Source: a virus. Taken from it: a DNA stretch of 49,144 nt. The notes below the pieces were generated by a model. That model was not told the DNA's origin. It saw only the letters and a program-made list of their open reading frames with translations, and did not search any database. Location of the stretch: positions 1 to 49,144 of IMG/VR virus record IMGVR_UViG_3300038696_000455; one strand, given 5' to 3'. The position numbers and the translations under genes were made by a program. Below are positions 17,350 through 27,500 of this stretch, piece by piece (position 1 is the stretch's first letter; each line of letters begins with the position of its first letter).

Positions 17350-17772
17350 ATGCCCACCACCCGCGAATCTGTCCTCGCTGCGCTGCATGCGCGGCTGCAG
17401 CCGCTTGCCGCCCTTGTTTTGCGCGATGAGGTTCTGCCCGAGCGAATCCCGGCAGCGGGGCTGATCATCCTGCGCGACGGCCAGCCGGGCGAGCCGGAGG
17501 TCACGCTGTCGCCGCTGCGCTACCACTATCAGCACCAGGCAGAACTGGAGGTCGTCGTACAGCCTGGAACCGGACGGGCCAGCGCCTTCGACACCCTGAT
17601 CGCCAGCATCGGCACGGCGCTGGAAGCCGACCGCACGCTTGGCGGCCTCTGCGACTGGGTTGAACCCGAAGCCCCGGCCTCGGTCGATCTGCCCATCGAG
17701 GGCGCGGCGGTGCTGAAGGCGGCGGTGATCACGCTCAATCTGCACTACACCACCACCGGCCCCTTGGCCTGA
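17350..17772 (+). CDS. Tail terminator-like protein
   Basis: This 140-residue protein has an N-terminal helix (TRESVLAALHARLQPLAA) and then a beta-rich body (RYHYQHQAELEVVVQPG), the usual look of the lambda U / DUF3168-like tail terminators. Relatives in Rhodobacterales prophages are often labelled acyl-CoA transferase, which I consider a misannotation. It lies directly before the tail tube gene, as expected for a terminator that caps the tail and connects it to the head. Confidence 0.68.
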   Translation: MPTTRESVLAALHARLQPLAALVLRDEVLPERIPAAGLIILRDGQPGEPEVTLSPLRYHYQHQAELEVVVQPGTGRASAFDTLIASIGTALEADRTLGGLCDWVEPEAPASVDLPIEGAAVLKAAVITLNLHYTTTGPLA

Positions 17773-17797
17773 CACCCCCAACATCAAGGAGACCCCC

Positions 17798-18736
17798 ATG
17801 GCACGTGCGCAAGGCGCGCGGGCGCAGATGGCGCTTGCGTTCGAGACAGTTTACGGCACCCCGCCGGTCGGCGGTTTCACCAAGATGCCCTTTGCCAGCA
17901 CCTCGCTGGGATCGGAACAGCCGCTGCTGAACAGCGAACTCTTGGGCTATGGCCGCGATCCGCTGGCGCCGATCAAGGACGCGGTGACGGCGGACGGCGA
18001 TGTCGTGGTGCCGATCGACGCCGAGGCTTTTGGCTTCTGGCTGAAGGCTGCCTTCGGCGATCCAACCACGACTGGCACCGGCCCCTATACCCATGAGTTT
18101 CAGTCTGGATCCTGGACGCTGCCATCGATGTCGATCGAGACCGGCATGCCCGAGGTGCCGCGCTTTGCGATGTATTCCGGCTGCGTGCTGGATCAGCTGT
18201 CCTGGCAAGTACAGCGCTCTGGCCTGCTGACCGCTACCGCGCGGCTGGTGGCGCAGGGCGAGGCCATCGCCACATTGAGCGGCGCTGGCACGCCTGCGGA
18301 CCTGTCGCTGAAACGCTTCGGGCATTTCAACGGCGCGATCACGCGAAACGGCTCTGCGCTGGGCAATGTGGTGTCTGCCGAGATCACCTATGCCAACACC
18401 CTCGACCGGATCGAGACCATCCGCAGCGACGGCAAGATCGATGGGGCCGACCCGTCCATCGCGGCGCTCACAGGGCGGATCGAGGTGCGTTTTGCCGACA
18501 GCACGTTGGTCAGTCAGGCGATCAACGGCGATCCCTGCGAGATCAGTTTCGCCTATGTCCTGCCCTCGGGCGAAAGCTTCACCTTCACCGTCCATGCCGT
18601 CTATCTGCCGCGCCCCCGGATCGAGATTTCCGGGCCGCAGGGCGTGCAGGCGACGTTCGACTGGCAAGCCGCCAAGGCGACCTCCCCCGCCCGCATGTGC
18701 ACCGCAACCCTGATCAACGATATCGAGGCTTACTGA
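17798..18736 (+). CDS. Phage tail tube protein
   Basis: This 312-residue protein should form the tail tube lining. The opening ARAQGARAQMALAFETVYGT, PFASTSLGSEQPLLNSELLG and the repeating beta-sandwich segments match long siphovirus tube proteins; a C-terminal Ig-like part is possible. GGAG lies about eight bases before the ATG. Its stop overlaps the start of the tail chaperone gene. Confidence 0.88.
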   Translation: MARAQGARAQMALAFETVYGTPPVGGFTKMPFASTSLGSEQPLLNSELLGYGRDPLAPIKDAVTADGDVVVPIDAEAFGFWLKAAFGDPTTTGTGPYTHEFQSGSWTLPSMSIETGMPEVPRFAMYSGCVLDQLSWQVQRSGLLTATARLVAQGEAIATLSGAGTPADLSLKRFGHFNGAITRNGSALGNVVSAEITYANTLDRIETIRSDGKIDGADPSIAALTGRIEVRFADSTLVSQAINGDPCEISFAYVLPSGESFTFTVHAVYLPRPRIEISGPQGVQATFDWQAAKATSPARMCTATLINDIEAY

Positions 18737-19433
18737 TGATCCGACTGAACCTGACCGCCACGCCCGAGTGGCTGGAGCTTGCCCCCGGCCTGCGCCTGCT
18801 GGTCGCGCCGCTGACCACCGCGCTGATGGTGTCTGCCCGCGCCGATGCTGCGCTCGAGGCCTTGCCCGAAGATGCCAGCCAGGAAGAGCTGGCGCTGGTC
18901 ATGGCCAAATCCGTGGCCCGTCGCGCCGTTCTGGATTGGGAAGGTGTCGGCGATGACGCGGGCAATCTCATCGCCGTTTCGCCCGAGGGCATCGACGCCC
19001 TGCTGGAAATCTGGCCGGTCTTCGAGGCGTTCCAGACCCAATATGTCGCGCGCGGCCTGCTGCTGGATCAGGAAAAAAACGCCTCCGCGCCCTCGCCGAC
19101 TGGTCCTTCGGCGGCGGCGACAGCTATTGCACGGCCTGCGAACCCTACGAGGGCCGCGAGCGCAACTGCGCCGACTGCCCGGCCAGACTGAACCAGCCCC
19201 AAACGCAAGACGGCTGGCAGGTCTGGGATCTGGTCGGTCGCCTTGGTGGGCAGCTGCGCGTGACCCAAGGCGCTGTGCTGGGCTGGGATATGGGCGCGGC
19301 CCTCGCCATGGCGAAAGCCCTCGGCATCGACACCCTGATCGCCGCTGAACTGCTACCAGAGATCGAGGCAGTCATGGCCCGCAAGCTGAATGAACAGATG
19401 GCCGAAACCGATCCCGGCCACCTCAGATCTTGA
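18736..19433 (+). CDS. Tail assembly chaperone with -1 frameshift (G / GT type)
   Basis: The zero frame starts at ATG 18736 (overlapping the tube stop) and encodes an N-terminal chaperone domain (MIRLNLTATPEWLELAPG). At 19074-19080 it meets the slippery heptamer A AAA AAC in the correct phase. Staying in frame gives 151 residues ending at 19191 with an alanine/proline-rich tail that looks non-coding. A -1 shift continues for 117 codons to TGA at 19431-19433. This extension has four cysteines as two CxxC pairs (YCTACEPY and NCADCPARL) and a well-formed C-terminus (WDLVGRLGG, AMAKALGIDTL, MARKLNEQM). The ~232-residue fusion would recruit the tape measure protein, like lambda gpGT. A single-base indel in the run of seven A is the alternative explanation. 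Confidence 0.8.
19074..19080 (+). promoter_or_regulatory. Slippery heptamer A AAA AAC (programmed -1 frameshift site)
   Basis: The zero-frame codons read GAA AAA AAC, so both AAA and AAC can re-pair after slipping one base back. A GC-rich segment follows within ten bases (CGCCTCCGCGCCCTCGCC) and may give the stimulatory structure. The position in the gene matches that of the lambda G/GT slip site. Confidence 0.75.
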
Positions 19434-19803
19434 TCTTTTCGATCAGGGTAATGCCGGGTAATCCCTCGAAATGTTTGTCGCAAGTCAAGAGCGTTGCGTT
19501 CTGCGCCCGCGCCGTCGCGAATATGATGGCATCGGCGCTGGCAAGTTTGTGGACCCGGCACGCATCGGCCGCCGCAAGGGCGATTTCAGTGTCGAGCGGG
19601 ACGACCTCGCAGACCTGCGTATAGGCGATCACCTGATCAGCTTTGTCCTCACCAACCTCACGCGTCAGCCATTTCGTAAGTTCCATCTGCACCATCGTCG
19701 GTACCAGCCAGTCAGCCTGATCCGGTAGATGCATGGTCAGTTTCTCGCCGGTGGGCGATCCCATCAGCCATTCGATCCAGGCTGATGTGTCGACGAGAAT
19801 CAT
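19423..19803 (-). CDS. vapC: VapC-type PIN-domain toxin
   Basis: This 126-residue protein has the PIN fold signature: VDTSAWIEW at the N-terminus with the first catalytic aspartate (D5), a mid-protein acidic VQMELTKW, and HKLASADAIIFATA with a further metal-binding acid, ending with TCDKHFEG. PIN toxins are Mg-dependent ribonucleases that cut tRNA or rRNA. The start overlaps the antitoxin stop (ATGA). The gene lies antisense between tail chaperone and tape measure, and its 3' end overlaps the end of the frameshifted chaperone frame by about 11 bases, so it was inserted very precisely. Confidence 0.93.
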   Translation of the reverse strand: MILVDTSAWIEWLMGSPTGEKLTMHLPDQADWLVPTMVQMELTKWLTREVGEDKADQVIAYTQVCEVVPLDTEIALAAADACRVHKLASADAIIFATARAQNATLLTCDKHFEGLPGITLIEKIKI

Positions 19804-20021
19804 CCGACCCGGTCCTCGCGGTCACGGTACTCGGTGGCAGAGGCGCCGCGCGCAAGACCCTTCAGGGCGTCGCGCTTCGGGACCGGGACCAACAGAACGC
19901 CGGTGCCCTTGGGAATAAAGGCAAAGGTCAGCCCTGCTTCCCAGGCTTGCGCGCTGCGGATCGCCTTCGGGATCGAGATCTGGAACTTCGAAGAAAGGGT
20001 CGCGGTCTCGGACATGATCAT
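19800..20021 (-). CDS. vapB: AbrB-type antitoxin (VapB)
   Basis: This 73-residue protein has the SpoVT/AbrB swapped-hairpin pattern: LSSKFQISIPKAIRSAQAW, then a glycine/lysine beta segment (FAFIPKGTGVLLVPV) and a C-terminal tail that would block the toxin. It is expected to bind DNA and autorepress the pair. Two ATG starts two codons apart (20021, 20015) share one GGAG, which is four and ten bases upstream respectively. The pair faces away from the tape measure gene; only about 65 bases separate the two starts, and these must hold both promoters. Confidence 0.9.
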   Translation of the reverse strand: MIMSETATLSSKFQISIPKAIRSAQAWEAGLTFAFIPKGTGVLLVPVPKRDALKGLARGASATEYRDREDRVG

Positions 20022-20085
20022 ACAACTCCACGATCGATGCGCAAAACGTAAGATGAATCCATCGCAATTTCAAGGACGCTGAGTC

Positions 20086-22536
20086 ATGACAGAAAAACGC
20101 GTATCCGTGCGCCTCGTGGCGGAAGGCGGCCGCCAGGTGCGGGCCGAGTTGGAAGGCGTCGGTGAGGCCGGGGCGCGCGGCTTTGGTCGGCTGTCGCGCG
20201 AGATGGATCTGGCGAATGCCCGCGTCGCGGCCTTCGCCCGTCGCGCCACGCTGGCGGCCGCAGCGGCAACTGCTGCGCTGGCCGCTGCCGGGGCCGCGAT
20301 GATCCGCTCTGGCCTGCAAACGGTGGATGCGCAGGCCAAGCTTGCGGCCTCGCTCGACACCACGGTCGCCAGCATTCAGGTGCTGGACCGCGCGGGCGAT
20401 CTGGCGGGCGTGTCGATGGGTCAGGTCGAACAGGCCACGGTGCAGCTGACGCGGCGGTTGTCACAGGCGGCGGCCGGGACCGGGCCCGCCGTGGACGCCC
20501 TGCGCCGCCTGCACCTCACGGCCGAAGACCTGCAGCGCCTGCCGCTCGACCAGCGCATTGCGGCCATTCAGGAGGCGCTGGGCCAGTTTGTCCCCGAGGC
20601 CGAGCGCGCGGCTGTCGCTTCGCAGCTGTTCGGCGACCGCGCCGCACTGGTGTTCACGCGCATCGACACGGCGACCTTGCGGCAGGCTACGGCAGATGTG
20701 CAGGATTTCGGGGTGGTGGTCAGTGATCAAGACGCCGCGCAAATCGAACGCACGAATGATGCGATCTCGCGGCTGGGGCTGATCTGGCGCGGGGTCTCGA
20801 ACCAGCTGGCAGTGGCGGCGGCCCCGGCGCTGGAGGCGGTGGCCAATGCGCTGGCCAGCGTCGCGCGCACGACCGGGCCGGTCGGGATCGCGATCAAGGC
20901 GCTCTTCGACAATATTGGGCGGCTGACCAGCTATGCGGCCACCTTCGCAGGCCTCATGGCCGGGCGCTGGGTGGCCGGGCTGGCGGCGGCGGCCCTGTCC
21001 GTGCGCGGGGTTGCCACGGCGCTGGTGGTCCTGCGCGGCGCACTGATCCGCACCGGGATCGGGGCGCTGATCGTCGGCGCGGGTGAGTTGGTCTATCAAT
21101 TCTCGCAGCTGGTGACCAAGGTTGGCGGGGTTGGAGAGGCCTTCCGGCTGCTGGGTGATCTCGCCAAAGAGGTCTGGTCGCGCATGGGTCTGGCGCTGGA
21201 CAGCGCCTTTGCCAATATGTCCGCAGGCTGGGAGGGGCTGAAGGCGTCCGGGCTTTCGGCGCTTGAAGGCACCATCGCAGGCGTTGTCAGCTTCGGCGAC
21301 CGGACAGCGGCGATTTTCCAGGGGGCCTATGATGCAGCGGTGGCGATCTGGGGCAGCCTGCCCGGTGCCATCGGTGACTTTGCGTTTCAGGCGGCGAACG
21401 GGCTGATCTCTGGCGTCGAGGCCATGCTGAACGGCGTGGCCATGCGCATCAACATGTTCATCACCGGCCTCAATGCCGCGCTGGACCTGCTGCCCGCCTG
21501 GGCCGTGGGCGAAGACGGCGTCCGGATCGGCATGCTCGACCCGGTGGACCTTGGGCGGATTGAAAACCCTTTCGAAGAGGCGGCCACGACCGCCGGAACT
21601 GCGGCCGCAGATGCCTTTTCGGCCGCCCTGTCACGCAGCTATCTGGAACCGCCAGACCTTGGCCTTGGCGCAATGGCCGACGACGCCCGCGCCCGCGCCG
21701 ATGGATACCGTGAGACCGCAGGCATGCTCGCCGAGGCCGCAGGTCAACCGCTGGCCAGCTGGCAGGCGCTGCGCGACGCGGTGTCGGGCAGCGGGACCGA
21801 GGCCGAGACCGCGCTGGCCGGTGCTGCTTCTGTCGCCACCGCGCTGGGCGAGGACCTGGACGACACCAGCGGTGCCGCAGGTCGCGCCGGGGCGGCTGGT
21901 CGCGCGGCGGGGGCAGCAACGGCTGAGGGCGCGGAAACCGCCCTGACCGGCTGGGCAGCCGTCACCGCCACCCTCGCCAACTATGCCGCCAAGGCGCGCG
22001 AGATTGGCGGGGATATCGGACAGGCGCTGGTCGGGGCCTTCCAGAGCGCCGAGAATGCCGTGGCCACCTTCGTCAAAACCGGCAAGCTCGATTTCCGCGA
22101 CCTCGTCACCTCGATGATCGCCGATCTGGCCAAGCTTGGCGCGCGCAAGTTCATCCTCGGACCGATCGCGAACGCGCTCGGTGGGGTGCTTGGCGGCGCA
22201 GGTGGCGCTGGCGGACTCTTTGCCAATATCCTGCATGCAGGCGGCGTGGTCGGATCGCCGGGCCCGGGCCGCATGGTCCCGGCCATGGCCTTCGCCAATG
22301 CCCCGCGCATGCATTCCGGTGGCTGGGCCGGACTGCGCCCGGACGAGGTTCCGGCAATCCTGCAGCGGGGTGAGCGGGTTTTGTCGAGGCGAGAGGTCGC
22401 GGGCTATGGGCAGTCCTCCGCGCCCACCGTCAATGTCACCATCATGTCCCGCGACGCCGAAAGCTTCCGGCAATCGCGCACGCAGGTCGCGGCGGACATC
22501 GCCCGCGCCGTGTCCCTCGGGCGGAGGGGCATGTGA
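20086..22536 (+). CDS. Tail tape measure protein
   Basis: This 816-residue protein sets tail length and is ejected with DNA. The N-terminus (about 1-100) has an alanine-rich coiled coil. The centre (about 290-350) has several hydrophobic segments (GIGALIVGAGELVYQF). The C-terminal ~160 residues match the lambda gpH-type C-terminal domain: LDFRDLVTSMIADLAKLGARK, then the glycine-rich ALGGVLGGAGGAGG, and RPDEVPAILQRGERVLSRRE. This region is typical of tape measures in GTA-like and lambda-like tails. The size predicts a tail of ordinary siphovirus length, roughly 120 nm by the usual 0.15 nm per residue rule (inference). Confidence 0.93.
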   Translation: MTEKRVSVRLVAEGGRQVRAELEGVGEAGARGFGRLSREMDLANARVAAFARRATLAAAAATAALAAAGAAMIRSGLQTVDAQAKLAASLDTTVASIQVLDRAGDLAGVSMGQVEQATVQLTRRLSQAAAGTGPAVDALRRLHLTAEDLQRLPLDQRIAAIQEALGQFVPEAERAAVASQLFGDRAALVFTRIDTATLRQATADVQDFGVVVSDQDAAQIERTNDAISRLGLIWRGVSNQLAVAAAPALEAVANALASVARTTGPVGIAIKALFDNIGRLTSYAATFAGLMAGRWVAGLAAAALSVRGVATALVVLRGALIRTGIGALIVGAGELVYQFSQLVTKVGGVGEAFRLLGDLAKEVWSRMGLALDSAFANMSAGWEGLKASGLSALEGTIAGVVSFGDRTAAIFQGAYDAAVAIWGSLPGAIGDFAFQAANGLISGVEAMLNGVAMRINMFITGLNAALDLLPAWAVGEDGVRIGMLDPVDLGRIENPFEEAATTAGTAAADAFSAALSRSYLEPPDLGLGAMADDARARADGYRETAGMLAEAAGQPLASWQALRDAVSGSGTEAETALAGAASVATALGEDLDDTSGAAGRAGAAGRAAGAATAEGAETALTGWAAVTATLANYAAKAREIGGDIGQALVGAFQSAENAVATFVKTGKLDFRDLVTSMIADLAKLGARKFILGPIANALGGVLGGAGGAGGLFANILHAGGVVGSPGPGRMVPAMAFANAPRMHSGGWAGLRPDEVPAILQRGERVLSRREVAGYGQSSAPTVNVTIMSRDAESFRQSRTQVAADIARAVSLGRRGM

Positions 22537-22597
22537 GTGCGACCCCGCAAGTGGGATCCGGTTGCGGGGACCAGAGCACGAAGAACGGAGAGTATTG

Positions 22598-23224
22598 ATG
22601 GCGTTTCACGAGGTGCGTTTTCCCGACAACATCAGTCGCGGTGCGCGCGGCGGGCCGGAACGCCGCACCCAGATCGTGGAGTTGGCGAGTGGCGACGAGG
22701 AACGCAACGCCAGCTGGGCCAACTCGCGCCGACGGTATGATGTGGCCTACGGTATCCGCCGTGCCGACGATCTGGCAGCGGTGGTTGCGTTTTTCGAGGC
22801 CCGCAACGGTCGCCTGCACGGCTTCCGCTACAAGGACTGGGCTGACTACAAATCCGGTCTGCCCTCGCAGGCAGTCACCCCGACTGACCAGCAGATCGGC
22901 ACTGGCACAGGTAGCCTGCAGAGTTTCCAACTGTCAAAACGCTACACGTCCGGCGCGCAGACATGGGTCAGAACCATCACCAAACCTGTCGCGGGAACCG
23001 TCCGCGTCGCGCTGGGCATGGTGGAGCAGATGTCAGGCTGGACGCTGGATACCGCCACCGGCGTCATCACCTTCACCACCGCGCCCGCCAATGGCGTCAT
23101 CGTCCGCGCTGGCTTCGAATTCGATGTGCCGGTGCGTTTCGACAGCGACACGCTCGACGTGACCCTCGACTTTGAACGGCTGGGGTCGATCACCTCCATC
23201 CCTCTCTTGGAGATCCGCAGATGA
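22598..23224 (+). CDS. DUF2460 tail protein (GTA g12-like)
   Basis: This 208-residue protein begins MAFHEVRFPDNISRGARGGP and contains GFRYKDWADYKSG, both hallmarks of DUF2460. It matches the distal tail protein of the Rhodobacter capsulatus gene transfer agent. It should form the ring that links tail tube to tip. The ATG at 22598 has GGAG seven bases before it; an upstream frame extension inside the tape measure gene is not conserved-looking. It overlaps the next gene by four bases. Confidence 0.92.
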   Translation: MAFHEVRFPDNISRGARGGPERRTQIVELASGDEERNASWANSRRRYDVAYGIRRADDLAAVVAFFEARNGRLHGFRYKDWADYKSGLPSQAVTPTDQQIGTGTGSLQSFQLSKRYTSGAQTWVRTITKPVAGTVRVALGMVEQMSGWTLDTATGVITFTTAPANGVIVRAGFEFDVPVRFDSDTLDVTLDFERLGSITSIPLLEIRR

Positions 23225-24105
23225 AAGCCATCTCCCCTGCGCTGCAATCCCATCTCGATGAAGGCACGACGACGCTGTCTTGGTGCTGGCGGATTTCGCG
23301 GTCGGATGGCGCGAGTTTCGGCTTCACAGATCATGATCGCGCGCTGGCTTTCGATGGCACCGAGTTTGAACCCGAAAGCGGATTTGCAGCTTCAGAGATC
23401 CGCGCTGGCTCTGATCTTGCGGTCGATGCGCAGGATGCCAGCGGCGTTCTGACCTCGGATCGGATCACCGAGACCGACATCCTTGACGGGCGTTGGGACA
23501 ATGCTGCCGTCGAGCTTTGGCGGGTCAATTGGTCTGATTCCAGCCAGCGCGTTCTCTTGCGCCGGGGTGCGGTTGGGCAAATCCGGCGTGGTCGGATGGC
23601 CTTTGTGGCCGAGGTCCGCTCGCTGGCGCATGTGCTGGGCCAGACCGTGGGGCGGACGTTTCAGGCGGGCTGCGACGCGGCGCTTGGCGATGCGCGCTGT
23701 GGCATCGATCTGGAAAACGCCATCTACAAGGGCGCGGGCGTGGTCGCTGACCTGTTGCGCGACCGGGCGTTCATGGCGTCTGGATTGTCCAGTTTTGACG
23801 CGGGATGGTTCGCTTCCGGCACCCTCACCTGGACCAGCGGGGCCAATGCCGGGCGCATGACTGAAGTGTTGGCGCACGGGCTGGATGGCAACATCACCAC
23901 CCTTACACTGCTCGAAGCGCCCGTGCGCGCCATCACCGAGGGCGACAGCTTTATCGCCCGGGCGGGCTGCGACAAGCGGATCACCACCTGCAGCGCGAAG
24001 TTCGCGAACACCGCAAACTTCCGGGGGTTCCCGAGCATCCCCGGACAAGACGCAATCCTTCGGTATGCATCGCAGGACGGCGGGCATGAAGGCAACGTGC
24101 TGTGA
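23221..24105 (+). CDS. DUF2163 / BR0599-family tail tip protein (GTA g13-like)
   Basis: This 294-residue protein starts with a beta-rich N-terminal half (DUF2163). The C-terminal half has cysteines in AGCDAALGDARCGID and AGCDKRITTCSAKFANTANF, then RGFPSIPGQD. This pattern is shared with GTA hub proteins, which bind an iron-sulphur cluster in R. capsulatus GTA (recalled from structural work). It builds the hub of the tail tip. Both ends overlap neighbours by four bases. Confidence 0.92.
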   Translation: MKAISPALQSHLDEGTTTLSWCWRISRSDGASFGFTDHDRALAFDGTEFEPESGFAASEIRAGSDLAVDAQDASGVLTSDRITETDILDGRWDNAAVELWRVNWSDSSQRVLLRRGAVGQIRRGRMAFVAEVRSLAHVLGQTVGRTFQAGCDAALGDARCGIDLENAIYKGAGVVADLLRDRAFMASGLSSFDAGWFASGTLTWTSGANAGRMTEVLAHGLDGNITTLTLLEAPVRAITEGDSFIARAGCDKRITTCSAKFANTANFRGFPSIPGQDAILRYASQDGGHEGNVL

Positions 24106-24536
24106 AGACCGCTGATCCCGCCTTGGTCATTGCCACCGCCCGCAGCTGGCTCGGCACGCCCTACCATGATCAGGCCAGCTTGCGGGGCGTTGGCTGCGAT
24201 TGTCTTGGACTGGCGAGGGGTGTCTGGCGCGAGGTGGTCGGCGATGAGCTTTTCACAATCCCGCCCTACAGCCGGGATTGGGGCGAGACCGGGCCGCGTG
24301 AGGTTCTTGCGGATGGCGCTCGGCGCATGATGCCGGAGATCGCCAATTCTGATGTTGTTTCGGGCGCGCTGGTCCTGTTCCGCATGGCTCCCCGCGCCAT
24401 TGCCAAACATGTCGGGATCCTCACCGCGCCCGACCACTTCATTCATGCCTATGAGCGCCTTGGCGTGGTCGAGGAACCGCTCACCCCATCCTGGCGGCGG
24501 CGCATCGCCTTCGCCTTCCTGTTTCCCAAAAGCTGA
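24102..24536 (+). CDS. NlpC/P60 tail peptidase (GTA g14-like)
   Basis: This 144-residue cysteine peptidase is expected to cut host peptidoglycan during DNA entry. Cysteine 34 lies in GCDCLGLARG and histidine 103 in AKHVGIL, with H115 possibly third. The start is GTG at 24102, overlapping the previous stop. The order DUF2460, DUF2163, NlpC/P60 is identical to the gene transfer agent tail tip. Confidence 0.93.
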   Translation: MKTADPALVIATARSWLGTPYHDQASLRGVGCDCLGLARGVWREVVGDELFTIPPYSRDWGETGPREVLADGARRMMPEIANSDVVSGALVLFRMAPRAIAKHVGILTAPDHFIHAYERLGVVEEPLTPSWRRRIAFAFLFPKS

Positions 24537-24546
24537 GATCTCGCAC

Positions 24547-27500
24547 ATGGCAACATTGGTTCTCGGTGCTGTCGGCTCCGCGATTGGCGGCAGCATCGGC
24601 GGGTCCATCCTTGGCTTTTCGGCTGCGGCCATCGGCGGCTTTGTTGGCTCGACCATCGGCTCGGTCGTCGACAACTGGATCGTGTCATCGCTCGCCCCGG
24701 CGCAACGCATCGAAGGCGCGCGGCTCGACAGCTTGCGCATCACCTCATCGACCGAAGGGGCCGTGATCCCGCGCCTCTTTGGTCGGATGCGGATCGGCGG
24801 CAACGTGATCTGGGCGACTGACTTCCGGGAGGAGGTGAACACCTCAAGCCAAGGAGGCGGAAAGGGCAGCGGGCCCAAGGTGACGACGACGGAATACCGC
24901 TACTATGCCTCCTTCGCCGTGGCCGTTTGCGAAGGCGAGATCACCGGCATTGGCCGGGTCTGGGCCGATGGCAAGCCGATGGATATGTCCGGCGTCACCT
25001 GGCGGTGGTATCCGGGCGACGAGGCGCAGGCTCCCGATCCGTTCATCTTTGCCAAGATGGGCGCGGCCAACACCCCGGCCTATCGCGGCACCGCCTATGT
25101 GGTCTTTGAAGAACTGGACCTCAGCGCCTTTGGCAATCGCCTGCCGCAGATCAGTTTCGAGGTGTTCCGGCCACTGGCGGATGCCGATACAGCGGAGGGT
25201 CTCACGCAGGCCGTGACAATGATCCCGGCCTCGGGCGAGTTCAGCTATGCGACGGTCCCGGTCAAGAAGTCCAGCGTCGCGGGTGGTGCGATCGTGGCGG
25301 AGAACCTGAACGCGATCTCCGACACCACCGACATCGTGGTGGCACTGGACCGGCTGCAATCCATGGCTCCTGCGGTGGAATCTGTGTCGCTGGTGGTGGC
25401 ATGGTTCGGCGATGATCTGCGTGCAGGAAACTGCAAACTGCGCCCCGGTGTCGAGGTGGCGGCCAAGGCCACCACGCCCTCGTCCTGGTCCGTGAACGGT
25501 GTCGCACGCGCAGATGCCTTTATGGTCAGCCAAGACGCCGAGGACCGCCCGGTCTATGGCGGCACGCCTGCCGATTTCGCCGTGGTGCAGGCCATCCAGG
25601 AGATGAAGGCGCGCGGGCTGCGCGTGACCCTCTATCCGTTCATTCTGATGGATGTGCCGCCCGGCAATACTCTGCCGAACCCGTATTTCGACAACGCAGC
25701 CGATGCGGGACAGCCCGCGTTCCCTTGGCGGGGTCGGATCACCTGTTCCCCGGCGGCAGGGTATGCGGGATCGGTGGACAAAACCGCTGCGGCGGCCACG
25801 CAGGTCGCAGCGCTGTTTGGCGCGGCCACGCCCGCCAGTTTCAGCGTTTCCGGCGACACAGTCAGCTGGACCGGCACCGCTGGAGACTGGTCCCTGCGCC
25901 GCATGGTGCTGCACTACGCCCATCTCTGCGCGGCGGCGGGCGGGGTTGATGCCTTTCTGATTGGAACAGAGATGCCGGGGCTGACCACCATCCGCTCGGG
26001 CGCGGCCACCTATCCGGCGGTGCAGGCCTATCGGGATTTGCTCGTCGATGTACGCGCGATCCTCGGCGCGGGCACCAAGATCGGATATGCGGCCGACTGG
26101 TCGGAGTATTTCGGCCACCAACCTGCCGACAACAGCGGAGATGTGTATTTCCACCTCGACCCGCTCTGGTCGGACGCCAACATAGATTTCATCGGCATCG
26201 ACAATTACATGCCGCTGTCGGACTGGCGCGATGGCTTTGAGCATGCTGATAGTGCATTGACCCCGGCGATCTACGACCGCGCCTATCTGCAATCCAACAT
26301 CGCGGGCGGCGAGGGCTTTGACTGGTTCTACGCCAGCGCCGCAGACCGCACCGCGCAGGTCCGCACGCCGATCACCGATGACACTTTTGGCGCGCCGTGG
26401 GTGTTTCGCTACAAGGCTCTGCGCGATTGGTGGGACCGGCCGCACTATGACCGCCCCGGCGGCGTCCTGGTGGGGCTGATCCCGGACGGGCACCGGCCGA
26501 ACCTCTGGGCCAGCGGCGGCTTCGCCACATTGACGCCCGAGCCGCAGACATATCTTGGCGGGCTTTTCGGGGACGCCGTGCGCGTCACTGACGGCACGGG
26601 CCATTTTCTCTCCATGGCCCGATCGGCGGGCACCGCCATCGTTGCCGCAGAGACCTGCGACGTGAGCCTGCTCTATCAGGCGGGCAGCGCGACAACCCTG
26701 CGGCTCACCCTCGATATTCGCGACGCGGACGGCCTCTACTGGGCCTACGTCTTCGGCGCGCCGGGTGCATTGGCCGTGTTGAGCTCGGGCGGCCATGCGT
26801 TTGGCCCGGTCGAGAATATCGATCACGGGGACGGCGTTTTCGAGGCGCGGTTCACCTTCACGCCCGCCAAAAGTGATCCCGTCTCCAAATGGGGGTTCGG
26901 ACCGGGCCTGAACATTCCAGGCCGGGACGTGGTCCTCATCGCGATCCGTTTGACCTCACGGATGCGCTCGGGCACGGCATGGGGGCCGCAGTCCAAGCCG
27001 ATCTGGTTCACTGAACTTGGCTGCCCCGCCATCGACCGGGGCACGAACCAGCCGAATGTCTTCTTCGACCCGAAGTCATCCGAGAGCGCCACGCCCTATT
27101 TCTCGCGGGGCTGGCGCGATGATGCGATCCAGCGGGCCTATCTTGAGGCGACGTATCTTTGGTGGGGCACCCCGGCGAACAATCCGACCTCTTCTGTCTA
27201 TGGCGGGCGCATGGTCCACGTCCCCGAATGCGCCGCCTGGACATGGGACGCGCGGCCGCATCCGTTTTTCCCCGCGCTGACCGACGTCTGGACCGATGGA
27301 CCGAACTGGCGGCTAGGCCATTGGCTGACCGGGCGGCTGGGCGCGGTCTCTCTGGCGGCATTGGTGCGCCACCTCTGCCTACGCGCCGGAATGCCGGAGG
27401 CGCAGATCGACGTTTCCGGCCTTTGGGGCGCGGTCGAGGGCTATGTGATCTCAGCACTGGAAGCCCCGCGTGCGTCGATTTCCACGCTTGCCCGGCACTT

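Noticed and set aside
17350-17772. Acyl-CoA transferase
   Set aside because: The name circulates for this phage family, but length, fold pattern and position fit a tail terminator and no transferase motif is seen.
24844-26826. 660-codon open frame antisense to the TIM-barrel tail protein
   Set aside because: Shadow frame produced by GC-rich codon bias; no known motifs, and the sense protein is certain.
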